From Areca catechu (lineage: Eukaryota; Streptophyta; Magnoliopsida; Arecales; Arecaceae): a DNA stretch of 64,000 nucleotides. The stretch lies in assembly GCA_021397845.1 (NCBI GenBank), contig CM038052.1:35944449-36008448 (forward strand), in the 5' to 3' direction. The notes beneath the pieces are model-generated. The model did no database searches and was not told where the DNA came from. It saw only the letters and a program-made list of their open reading frames with translations. This document shows, piece by piece, positions 32,701 to 45,800 of this stretch; position 1 is the first letter of the stretch; each line of letters opens with the position of its first letter. The position numbers and the translations under genes were made by a program.

Positions 32701-35700
32701 CATGTTGGTGAGGGACTTCATCATATACAACTTGAGCTTCGTCGATATCGTCATCGAAAAAAATTCTTTCAATACATGGATTACCATGTCATTCACTAGA
32801 TACAAGCGGATCATGCTCATCGCCTGTATTTGAAGCCACCTCCAACTATTGTCAACCATGATGACTAGCCTGTCCTCACATATGAGAGCATCGATCAATT
32901 CCTACTGGATGAGCACATCTTTTATCCTTACTTGCCAGAGGGAGATGTCGACTTTAATTGCACTTGTCTCCATTTTCTTCAATTTCAATCAACATAGACA
33001 ACCTGGACAATTCAAGGCTCTGATACCAATTATTGTGGTACCAACTGCACTGATATCACTTATTGAGGAATACTTTGTATGGAATACAGATCCTCGTGCT
33101 TAAGATCATGATATCATTGTTGATACCACAAAAGAAGAAAGAATAGAAAATAGAATAAAAGACAATTTAATAAGGCATGCGAGACTTTACAATGAGAAAA
33201 ATAATCACTTACAAGATATGAACTTGCACTTTCAATCCCGTATAATTTCACTCAACAAGAAGTTCCAAATCTCTCACAAAGTTCTCAATGCTCAAGTTGA
33301 CCCTCTAGTTCCTATAGGCTTTTTTTGCTAGTGCCACCCCTCCTAGAATTCTTTTGGATCCTTAATCTGGACTCTCTGATCCTTGTCCCTCTTTTCATAG
33401 CCTTTCTATCGAAGAGCACTTCGACAGGAGTTCAAGGCTTCAAATTATGTCGAAAAATGATTTCAAATCCTTGTTCAACTTATGTTTGATCCACAGAAGA
33501 CTTCTAGCCACCCGATCGTCATCGAATACGTCTAAAATCACATGGATCATATCCAAATCGAAGTCAGAATGCCCCATGGCCATCGGATTTTCGTCCAGAA
33601 TGCATGCCACCATCGGATTGTGCAAAAGTGTCATGGATCGTGATAAAACACTGACTTCGTCCATGTGGACTATGACACCAGCCCATGGACCGCGCCGCAC
33701 CATGGGCCATGTGTGGACTGCATGCATGCTGGACCACCTGCCCATCTGGGTTGGGCGCGTCGCATGCTTGCTGGGCCTACGGCCATGCGGGCCTGCCTCT
33801 GTGTAGGCCTTCTTTAGAGCCTGATTCCTCCTGAGCTTGGTTTTGGATTCTGTTTCGGGCCAAATCGAGGTGCTAAACCCAACACATACTTTATTCATCA
33901 ACATAAGTTAACTAATCTGACCGTACAAGGTCATGATTCAGCACAAATCACTAAAACTTTGATGAAGATTTAGTTTTCAAAAGTGGAACTAAGGAAACTA
34001 TCAGGTCTTAATTATATTTCTGAAAAAGAAATTCGATTCCCTGCTTTTTTCTATAAGTTATTAGGTTGAAAGAGGGATTGCACTTTTTCATGCAAATTGC
34101 ATATATGGAGGGGATGCTGGCTTTGTCTTATGTCTGGTCAACTTCAATCAATGGGATATCTAGATACACTATAAAATGCATTTACTAGCATCATGCTTAG
34201 CTGTTGGTTTGCAAGACAAATCATGTTTGTGGATGGGTATCCACATTTAAAAAATGAAAAGGAAACTTTTGTGGTATCTTGGTAGTTTGGGAATATTGCT
34301 AAGAGTAACAATCAAGAATAAAAGTATGAGAAAGTGAGAGCATGTAATTTTGAAAATTATTGAGGGAACGAATGGTACATCTAATCAGTATGAGATTCTA
34401 GAGAGGGGAGGGGGCCAAACTTGGAGGGTTTGTTCATATTAATTTCTTGCGATACTGGGTTTTATGTGGATATATTAGGAAGTGGGATGGCTAGAAGATT
34501 GTTTAAGAGGAAAATTCGTAAATGTTGTGGATTGGACAATAAATGGAAAATTTTAAGGCACATATGTGGTTGCTTTCTGGAGTTTTGAATTACTAAATAG
34601 TCTTTATTTACATATAATCATCTCACTTTGCTTTATATGGTGGGACATTTTTTTCCCTTTTTCTTTGATATCATAGTAAATTTGAGTTTTCATTTTTTAC
34701 CAAAACCACTGACTCTTTATTTCTGTAGTCTTTAGTAAGTAAATTTGTCTTAGTTAAAGTGCGTAAATGCCCAATAGTTGGAATTTGCTTTGGAGGAGAG
34801 AGAATATTGCTAGCAAAATTGTGGGGACAGGTTGTTGGGATTGTAATATTATCTAGTAGACTAGTGCTTAGTTAATTTCTTGTAGACTTTCAAATGAAAT
34901 GATGAAGTGGATTTTTCCATGATTCTTTGTAAGTTCTCATAAATCAGTAATGTAAATCCTGTTTGAGAAAGATTACCAGGTTTTCTTGTCCATTGATTAG
35001 GTGATTTTTTTTTTGATCTGCTAAAGAGGTTTACCTTGACAGCTATCCTAACCAACATTGGACTCCTCTAGGAAATGTTTTCTAGGAAGTGTTTTGGTGG
35101 TTTGAGAATAAATCGGAAACTCAATCTGTGTTTTTCTTAGAAAGCTGAGATGTGCGAGGAGCAAGTTGGAGTTGGATGTGTTTAAGATGTCAATAGAATT
35201 TGAAATATATTTTTTTAGAACGTTTACAAATTTGACATTAAGTGGACATGTAGAGCATATTAGGTTTGGAGAGGCCTAAAAGGGAGGAACAAAGGTCAGC
35301 GGAACTATCCCAAATCAACTAATTTGGGCCATACCGAGCCATACAATGGTGGACCGGGATAGTTCCAGCCTTCAAATCAAGAAACTAGCGACTAAGGGGG
35401 ATAGGGTGATAGAAAGAGAGGAAAAGAGAGAGAGAGGGGATGGTGGATTTGCTAGCAAAGGGTCGGGAAGGGGCATGGAGGGGCAAATGAGGAGCTCCAT
35501 TCTTTGGTTCCTCTATGTTCTTCGAAACAAGGGTCTCGAAGGGGCCCTTTTTTAATTTTGAAGAATTTAAGTAAAATAGGGTTCGAAAAACTTAAGTCAA
35601 GTCAAAAATCTCCTTGTGGACTTTGCTTTTTTTTTTTAAAAAATAAAAATATATATATTTTATTTTGACAAAATTAAGTAAAGTCAGTAAGAGGGTTGCT

Positions 35701-38700
35701 GACTTAAATAATTCAAAATAAAAAAGGGGCCCCTCTAGGATCCCTATTTTGGATAAAATAGGGGAATTGGATGACAGAGCCCAAGGTTCCCGAATCAGTA
35801 CCAGAGACTATTCCGGCTAGTTGACAGTACAAGTCGGTATGGCCTGTACTGGACTGGACTGGTGCAAACTGACACTCAAAAACAAAGGGACGAATCAAGA
35901 AGAAGGAAAAGAGAGAGAGAGAAAGAGAGAGAAAGAGGAGGGAAGGAAAAGGGGGAATGTTGCTGTCGGAGGGCCATGGAGGCCTCCATCGCTCTGTGTT
36001 GCCCGGTAGGACTTTCAATCGAGGAAGATAAAGAGAGATGGGAAGCAAAGTTATCGAACGGTGAGGAACGTGCCAGAAACTCATTAGGGATCACCGTGGC
36101 TACTAGACGATGGAACCACAGCAGTCGAACAAAGATGAGAGGCCACTGTTTATCATTGTTTTCTAAAAAATGAAGACGAACAGTGAAGTTGTTTGTCGGC
36201 TTCACTGTTCATCTTCTTATTCCGAACCCGCTGAGGTCATGGAAGCTTTTTCTCTGTCTAGTGGCCATGGTGACCCCTGGCTACTCTCCAGCACCCTTTC
36301 TGGTACCTTTCCTACATTCTTATACCTTCACTCTTTCCTTTCTTTATCTCTCTCGATTAAAAACTGATAGGGGCAACACAGAGTCATAGAGGCCTTGCTG
36401 CCCTCAACAACCTTGGTGGGCCATCATCGGCCCTCCAGCAATGTCTTCTGCCCTTTCCCTTCTCTCCTTTCTCTTTCTCTAACTCTCTTTCCCTCTCTCA
36501 TTCGGTGTTCCATTTTTCATGTTGGAACTATCTTAGTTTGCCGCCAGTATGGTTCGAAATACCCCAAACCAACTAGTTTAGTAAGGTTCTGAAAACCCTG
36601 ATGGATCCCCTCATTGGGCTCTTTGAACCCCTCCTTGGCTCTCTGTGGCTCTTTGCCATTCTCCACTAGCCTCCATTAGCCATCCGCCACCCCCCACCTC
36701 TCCCCTTCTTTCCTCCCTCTCCCTAACCCTCCCTTGCCCCCTCTCTCCTTTTGTCTCTTTTTTCTTCCTCTCCCCCACCCTCTCTACCTATTGGGCCATG
36801 CTTTGCTGGCCTCCGCTGGCCTTCTCCCTCTCTGTCTCTCTTTCCCTTCTTGCTACCGTTCGTCCTCTTCCTTGCCCTCTGCTGTCAATATGGACCCGGC
36901 ATGGAACGATGTGGAGGTGTAGCGAATCATGCTGCCAAGCAATTGGTGTGGTCTTTGATATTGGCATAGTGATTCTTGTGAGGAACTATTGATTTGAAAG
37001 GAAAATAAAAATGGCCTAAACAAGTAGTTTTTGTGAGGCATAAATCAAATTTAATTTAGTGTATAATGAGAGAGTTTGAAATTGTATGGTAAAGTGGTGA
37101 ACAAAAAATCATGAAATTCTACTTTAATCTCTGCTTAAATATAGAGGAAGGGGCATTAAGCTATAAATCTTGAGTTGAAGGGACAACAATAAGGGAGGAT
37201 TTTTTAAGTCAGAATAGATGAAAGATGCATGTTTCATATTTTAGGTGAAGAAAGCCCCCATATGGCTATACCCTTATTGTCTAATCCAAAACTCTACATA
37301 ATATGAAACAGGATTTCTTGAACCAGACCAAACTGCCCGGTTCGGGCCATACCGAATCGTACCAGCAAAGAACCGGGATGGTTCGGCCATGGAAAATGGG
37401 CCGGATCTCGGATTGTTCGAAAAAGCACCGAATCGGACCGAAACGATACGGTCTAGTCTTGAGCGTGCGTTTTGGCTTGGTTCAGGTCCAGTTCAAGTCG
37501 GATACTATAGCCATATTGGGGGGAGAGGTTTTAATGTGATTGAAACGACCGACCGGTACCGTACCGTACCGGTCAATGACGGGTACGGGTCCTGGTACTG
37601 ATTCAGCAATCCTTGGTATGAAATAGACCTGTCAACGAGTCGGGTTTGGGTCGGAACCCAGATATCCAGACCCGGACCCGATTTCAGTTACCAGACCTGG
37701 ACCCTGACCCGAATACCTAACGGGTATAATTTTAAAGTACCAGACCCGGACCCGAATGGATCCCGGGTATCCAGACCCGAACCTGGACTCGAATGGAAGG
37801 TACCACCATGGCCCATGGGCTTGTAAGAGTGGAGGATTCTATTCTTTTTATCATTCTCTAATAGTAGGCAATGACAAAACTGAAACATAAATAAAATACA
37901 AGAAAGATTCTACTACTTGTTTTGATCATAGCTATCTGCTATTAATAAAAAACAAGGACAAGACAACAACATCTAACCGAGTACTGTAGCATTGTGGCAC
38001 TGTAGCAGGGGCTCGAATCTGAGGAAGACAACCTGGGATCCGACGAAGGCAGCGCTGCTAGAGCTGGAGGATGATGTCCAAGACGGCGGCCGGCGGGGCT
38101 CGGAGCTAAGGGAGAGCCGGAGGGGTAGGCGGTACCTGGCAGTCGATGGGGCTCGGAACTGAGGAAGGGAGAGCTGGAGGGGTAGGCGATACCCGGCGGC
38201 CGACGGGGCACGGAGCTGAGGAAGGGAGGCGTCAGCCGTCGGAGTAGCAGGCATGGAGGGTTTGGCTATTGAGGGAGGCGTCGGCCGTGGAGCATCGACC
38301 GGCGGGGCTCGAAGTTGAGGGAGGCATCAGCCGTCGAAGCGTTGGCCATGGAGGGGTCGGTCGTTAGGGGAGGCATTGGCCGTGGAGCGTTGGCCGGCGG
38401 GGCTCGGAGCTAAGGAAGGGAGGCGTTGGCCGGCGAGGCTCGGAGCTGAGGAAGGGAGGCATCAGCCGTCGGAGCGTCAACCGTGGAGGGGTCAGCCGTC
38501 GAGGGAGGCATCGGCCATGGAGCATGGAGGGGATTTGGGGATTCGGTGGAAGGGAGAGTCGGAGAAAGGGGCTAGGGCACCGATGGAAGAAGGTTTTATA
38601 GTAAAAGCAGGATGGATTCTTAACCGTTGGATCATAATCTAACATCCCATATTTATATAAATATATATATATATATAATATATATAATATTATTTTATAT

Positions 38701-41700
38701 AATCAGGTCCCAGGTCTGCCGAGTCTGGATATGTAATATCCAGACCCGGATCCATTTAACTATGACTAATCGGGTCCGGGTCCGGATTCGGGTAAACGGG
38801 TCCAAATTTAGATCCAGACCCGGACCCGTTGGATAAATACCCGCGGGTCTCGGGTCCGGACCCGACCCGTTGACAGCTCTAGTATGAAATATAAAAGTGA
38901 GGAGCCCTTTTAAATTTTAACCTTTTAACAATAGAATCTTCGTTGAGGGAACCTTTGTGCCGGCTAATAATTTCTCTTGGAAGGAAGAAGATGTGGTTGG
39001 AAGGATGATGACCGATATGTTAGTTCTGCAAAGTGTTGAGGAGTTGGATTCTGGAAAGAAAATGCCTTTTGTTGAAGTTTGATGCATGCTTAACAAATTT
39101 CTATCACTTTGGGTTGCATTATGTAAAGTCAAGAAAGGCATGGTTGGCTTCTGTTGTGGAATTGAGCTTCACAAATTCAATGATTCATGCATAAAAAAAG
39201 AGTTTTGAGGGAGAAAACCAAGGTGGATGGAGAACAATTGTTGTGATATCCTTGTTCCATGAGCTTGTCGTTGGCCCATCCACAGGTCTCTCTAACAACA
39301 AAAGGGTTATCTTTCCTCATTTTCTTTAGAGTGGTCACTAAAATGTTAATCTTACAGTGCTTAAGGAGGAAATGATTAAAGAAAAGCTCTCAATGAGAGC
39401 TGTATGATTGCAGATACATTCAAATATCCTGGCTGTAAATGCAAATGGTGCCCTCATCTTCATGAGGATTATCTTTCATAACTTTGGACATTGGGAAGGA
39501 ATGGATAACTGCCATGTATTATGCAAATGGCAGCTGAGATATGATATTGGGAAGGAAGGCTTGCATAATATTAGTATATGGGAACATACAACTGGATTGC
39601 TGTTAAGTGGTTTTATAAAATGTGTTCTAGGAAAAAATGATGGGGGGCATGGCATGGTAAATTTGGCTTGACTAATGATGTTTATGGTTCTCCTTGACCT
39701 CATTTGCTGCTAAGTGTTTATCTGCTATGCTGACTGTTGGACTATGGTGATGAGACCATTGGTTGATGTGGATTATAGTGTAGTGTGCAGATATTCTCAA
39801 GAGATGTCTTAATCAGGTAAATGATGTGGGAAAGCAATTTCCATGTTTTCTTTGATCAAGGCTTGTGAGGGTAGAACAATTCTTATATTTGGAGACAGGA
39901 AATTGAAACCAAGTGTACTGGTTTAGGTATCATAAGGTTGCTCTTTGGTTTTATGACCATTGTTTTTGACCATCAAGGAAAGCTCCCTAGTTGTTGACTA
40001 GCCTTTCGAGTTTCATGGAAAGGTCTTATTTTGTGACTGCAAGTTGTAAAACTCTACTTTATGTCAATCCTTCTTAACAAGGAGGTATGTTCCATATTTC
40101 ACCTCATAGTTGATGAGAAAGGTTTGGATGATGATGTAATGATGTCTACTATCCATATTTGTAGGGAGTTGCATGTGTATTATCTCTTTGTTCTGCATAT
40201 TTTGGCACAACAACTAATCTGCTTATAAAGTTAAAACTTTTTTTGTTAGCTTATATTTTCAGGCTTGGAGCTTCCTAATATTTTTTTGGTTTTACTGTTA
40301 TTTTTCATCATACCATGGAGGAGGTGAAACCCATAATTTGACGTGTAATACCTACTTAATTCTTTAAATTAAGAAGGGTTGGGTCAGTCTATAACATCTG
40401 TGAACAAATATTTGCATGTTGCAAAATTATTCAAGCCTCAATTTTTAAAAAAAGAAAATCTTTTAGGGCATTTATAACATGCATTGCAGTCGCAATTCAC
40501 TTTAAGAAAGATGAGGTTTAGTTGACAAACTTGGAAAATCATCTATAAAAATGGTATGTGTGTGTATATAATCATGAGTATATTTGAAAAAGAATTCATC
40601 AGTTTTCTTGAAAATTTATCTACTTTTTTTAAAAGAACTCATTTTCTTATTTAAATTTCTATCATTTTCTAATGCAATGCTAAGGTATAAGCATTTTTTA
40701 AAGATATTTTTTAATAAATCTTAGGTAACCCTAAATATTAGGCATCATCCTGTACTGCATATCACCTTTCCATATTTTAAGCCAGATTTTAAATTCTAAC
40801 AAGATTTTTTAATTTTTTTTTGAATGTGTTTCCTATGTGTTATACTTGTGTTGACTACTGTGATTTTTAACAGAATGCCTGTTTGCTAAGAAGGTTTGGA
40901 ATGCACAAAATGCTGGTGCCTCAGCTGTTCTAGTTATTGATGACAAGGATGAACCACTGATTACCATGGATTTGCCTCGAGAGGATGATGAAGCTGCAAA
41001 GTATATTCAGAATGTAACGATTCCCTCTGCACTTATCGACAAAAATTTTGGTGAAAAGTTAAAGAAGGCTGTTCTTAGTGGTGACATGGTCAATGTGAAC
41101 CTTGACTGGAGAGAAGCTGTTCCACATCCAGATGATCGTGTGGAGTATGAGTTATGGACTAATAGCAATGATGAGTGTGGGACTAAATGCAACATGCTGA
41201 TGGATTTTCTGAAGGAATTTAAGGGTGCAGCTCAACTACTCGAGAAAGGTGGGTACAGTCAGTTTACACCCCATTATATAACATGGTACTGTCCTCAAGC
41301 ATTTATTGTTAGCAAACAGTGCAAGTCCCAATGCATCAATCATGGGAGGTATTGTGCACCTGACCCTGAGCAGGATTTCAGCATTGGTTTTGAAGGAAAA
41401 GATGTGGTTGTTGAGAATCTGAGGCAACTCTGTGTGTTTAAAGTTGCAAGTGAGAATAAAAGGCCCTGGATCTGGTGGGATTATGTGACCGATTTTCACA
41501 TCAGGTGCCCTATGAAGGAGAAGAAATATAACAAAGAGTGTGCTGACACTGTTATCAAGTCATTAGGTAATGTTTATTTGCAAAGTTGACAAATATACTT
41601 TAATTGGTCGCTGACTTAACATGATTGGGAGATGCTATCATTCCAGTTTTATTATTATGCATAATAGATCTTTATTCATATTTCACATATGAAGATATAT

Positions 41701-42794
41701 AAAAGAAAATTCCAATATGTTAATGTACTAGGTTGGCCAGCAATTTTCTTTGCTATATGTGAAAGCATCAGTTTATCATTTGGTGGGACAGTTATAATAT
41801 TCTTACATTTAAGCAGGGCTAGATGTCAAGAAGATAGAAAAATGCATGGGAGATACAAATGCAAATTCTGACAATCCAGTTTTGAAAATGGAGCAAGATT
41901 TCCAGGTCGGTATATCAGTATGTGTTTGGTAGATTGATCTGTCAAATCTGTTATGATGAATTTCATGCTCTGAAATGATGCCGTTATACATTCCTTCTGA
42001 GTTTGTACTACAAACTTAATTCCACACCTAAATGCTAGATGATGAAAATTCATTGTCCAGGTTGGAAAGGGTTCAAGGGGAGATGTTACCATATTGCCTA
42101 CTCTTATTGTTAATAATCGGCAATATCGAGGTTAGTATTGGATAATATTATATTTCTAATTTTTAGGCCATTACTGGTGGTAACATATAAAATTGCAGGA
42201 AAATTAGAGAAAAAAGCTGTCTTGAAAGCTATATGTGCTGGCTTTGAGGAAACTACTGAGCCAGCTGCTTGTTTAAGTGATGGTAGGATTCAGTGGCTGT
42301 GAAGTTATTCTGAAAACATTTTTCCATTGTTATGATAGAATTTTATACTTGAAGCATAGGTTTCTGATTCATGTATGCTTTCAATGCAGATATTGAAACA
42401 AATGAATGCCTGGACAATTATGGGGGGTGCTGGCAGGATAAAGCCTCCAACGTCACTGCCTGCAAGGTTTGAAGTGAACAACTATATAATTATGCTTCTG
42501 GTTGTTTCTCTGTCCTAATGGCTGGATTGTCTTTCAGGATACATTCCGTGGCAGAGTTTGTGAGTGTCCGGTGGTTGATGGTGTGCATTTCAAGGGTGAT
42601 GGTTATAGCCATTGTGAAGGTGATCTTTTCCCCCCTCCCCCATCTCAATTGAAATCTGACAGTTTAAAAAGGGAAAAGTCTGACAAGAATAACTAAGTGC
42701 CTGTTTGGCATTGCTTTTGTTTTATGTTTTGGTTTTCAAAAGCCCAAGAACAAAATGAAAACTGAACATGTATGATGAAACCCTCTTTTTTTTT

Positions 42795-42832
<38 letters not shown>

Positions 42833-45800
42833 TAAACTCTTTGGAACTTTTAGTAGCAAAGAGTTACTGCTTTCAAAAAAGGGTGAAAATAAAAGCAAGG
42901 AGTAGAAGAAGTGTTGTTCAAATGCTATCTTCAACATCAATGTCCATGAATTACCAAAAAACATCAATCTCCATGTGATATTTGACTAATATGTTGGGAA
43001 ACCAAAACACAAGAATAACAAGAGTACAGGACAGATACTAAAATACTGTATTGTGAAAAATGCCCTGAGGCATAAATTCATCATACCCTGAGGCATAAAT
43101 TCATCATACCCTGAGGCATAAATTCATCTCTATTATTTTCTTGTTAGGTAGAACAGAGGTCATTCTTATTGGTTTACTGTCTAATATTAACCTTTTTGGA
43201 ACTGAATACAACTTAAGCAAGATACTTTGAGGGTGTGCATCGTTTATATGATACAGTATGCTGCTGCTATTTATGTTTATGTGTGGAGTGTGGTTTTGTT
43301 GAAGCACAGATTAGTTACAGAGCACTTAGTAACAATTTCAGATGTTTTAGAGCCTTGGGTTTAAGAAAGGACATATTTGTTGGATAGTAAGTGGTTTTAG
43401 GTATCAAGATTTGTCATGTCTATTGAAAGATGAAAGATGCTATCAAGGGCGTCATGCAACTTTTCTTAATTTTGTGCATCTGAAATCTAATAATAAGTGG
43501 TAGTTGATGCTCAAGCATATGATTACCCATATCAAATGGAGCTCATTAAATGTGTTTGGAGGGAGGGGGGAAGGGGGAAGAGGAGCCAGGCAAGTAACTG
43601 TAATCCTACCAATGCAAAACATGTGTTTGGCCATTTAACTAGCAATATTGCACATGCAAATGCACATGGTTACTACTAAAGATTTTACATATAGGATAAA
43701 TTTTAAGAGGATTTTAGTATGGATCATGTGCTAATATGCCTATATCATAAAATTTGATCTATTTGGTAAGTTATGTTTGTAATGTTGATAAGCTTAAGTT
43801 TTACCATGACCAATAAATCATTATGAATTTGGATTTTGGAGGATGTGGGACTCTTATTGTGCATAGAGTCATGGAAATTCCTACTTAAGGAGGGTTCTCC
43901 CTTTAAACTTATTTTTAGAGTCCAGCAGTGTTAGGATCTTTTTTTGTAGAAGTTAACATGATTTAAAACTCTAAAAGAGAAATTTACTTAGGCTTATAAT
44001 GAGAATTGGAGAGTTAAGAAATATAACTGCTTTTATATACTGATGATAACTCACCTTCTACATGTGATATCTAAAATCAAAAATGCCTAAAAAGTACAGT
44101 TCAAATGCTTTGAAGGTTTCTCAAAAATTCAGCAAGAGACATAACCACTTTGTTCTGGATGAAGAAACTACACTTATCTCATGAATTCCCAAACCAACCA
44201 AAGATCTGTAACTTATTTCAATCAACCTTATGATTATCAACTCACAAATCAAGAGATATATCAACTCATAGATCAAGAGATATAATTTGAAGAAAAAAAA
44301 AGTGGAAAAATAGATTACAAGATCATGTGACATAGAAAAACAAGCATTTTGATGACATGAAAATGACATTGAGCAGTAGGGTTGTACTAGCCTGCGATTG
44401 GTTCGGTACGGTACTAGTACATACCATGCTGATTTGAGATGTACTGAACAATGGAGAGGGAGAGGAGGAAGAGGGAGGAAGGAGAGAGAGAGAAGGGGGA
44501 GGGCTTGTGGAGAGGTGGTAAAGAGATGTGTGCCCTGGGGCCGGGGGGGGGGTGTTGGGGTGGTTGGAGAGGGAGGGAGAGGGACGGGAAGAGAGATTGG
44601 CTTACCTTGTTGGTGATGGCATCTAGCAGTCCCATACCCTAATCCTAACCATCAATCTGGGCCAGAGATATTGGTGAGGGATCCTATGGCGTCAATCAAG
44701 GGCAACAATGTCATCTTCACCATTGGTTGAGGGTGATGGCATTGTCTTCAGCATCATTTGAGGGAGACAGCATTGATCAGCGTCAAAGAGGAAGGAGAGA
44801 GAATGAGTGAGCATTTGAAGAAAAATCAGTTGTGGGAGAAAGCAGTCAAAACGAATCTGCTTGGAGGGTTTTTATGAACCAAAATGACCTGAATAGTCGA
44901 ATAGTTCCTATTTTTTGTGGGTTCGTTCTTGTACGGGCCAAACTGCCTGGTTTGAGTTAGTTTGACAAATGCTGGGTTAGATAGCAAGCATAACATTTGA
45001 TAGGTCGAGGCCTCTGAAAGGGCCTTTGTAGTATTTTACAAAGATTATTTGAATTATAGTGCATTCCTAGGGATGGCTTTTTTAAATATATATAAAATAA
45101 ATATAACATTCCATAATTATGTTGAGGATGCAAATTTGTTCAATTGATAAAGTCATCAGGTGTTGGATCCAGTGACTTGGGTTTGAGCTTACCCTCATGT
45201 TGATTTCGGCCAAGCTTCCTCCTATCATGATTCTTTCTCAAAAAAGGAAAAAAAAAAATCCATCTATATGCACTTGATTAAATAGCCTCTTAACCTTGAA
45301 TATATGAAAAGATAATGCCTAAATTCAATATATTTGTGATTTCTACTTAAAAAAAGAGAAAACATGTGACTGTAAACATGTGCTAAAAGGCAATTAATTT
45401 TTGAACAGCTAAAGTTCAATAAGTATTATTAACTCTAGCCTAAAACAATAGCAACTACTCAAATAAAGAACCTCTTTTACACATAATACTCTAAAATGTT
45501 GTGTTAACTTTTCTTGGCTTCTTTTCTTTTTCTTTTTTAAGCTTCTTTCAAATTTTCTCTTGAAATTTTTTTACCTAAGCTTTGGAACTTGAGCACTTCT
45601 GAAATTGTTGAAATTGATGAAACTGAAACTGCACAAATCTGGCCGAAACCGAAACCAAAACTAGGTTTCTAAACCTCGACTAGATGAGTTAGTGGATTTA
45701 GTTTAACCATGTCAAGATAAGGTGTTGGCATTTTTTGCTTCATTTCTCATAAGTTTAGTTTAAGGGATGGGATTAATTTATTTAAAATAATAGTTAAGAC

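Larger units (their letters stand above)
30540..33884 (-). mobile_element. internally deleted Ty1/copia element in VSR intron 1
   Basis: Direct repeats at 30540-31494 and 33031-33884 are its LTRs (3' and 5' respectively, element on - strand). The primer-binding site, inverse of TGGTATCAGAGC, is at 33017-33028, directly inside the 5' LTR. The purine tract (GAGGTGGAGAT, - strand) is directly inside the 3' LTR. The 1.5 kb interior encodes only gag and the first part of protease; integrase, reverse transcriptase and RNase H are absent. A CACAT copy precedes 30540 and another overlaps the right end (33883-33887), so the target-site duplication is only suggestive. Confidence 0.8.

Noticed and set aside
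36645..36992. Ser/Pro/Leu-rich open frames in VSR intron 1
   Set aside because: Low-complexity CT tract open in three frames; no start context or domain.
40966..41589. An independent gene starting at 40966
   Set aside because: The frame continues upstream to the acceptor at 40873 and joins exon 1 in phase; it is VSR exon 2, and its apparent end at 41589 lies inside intron 2.
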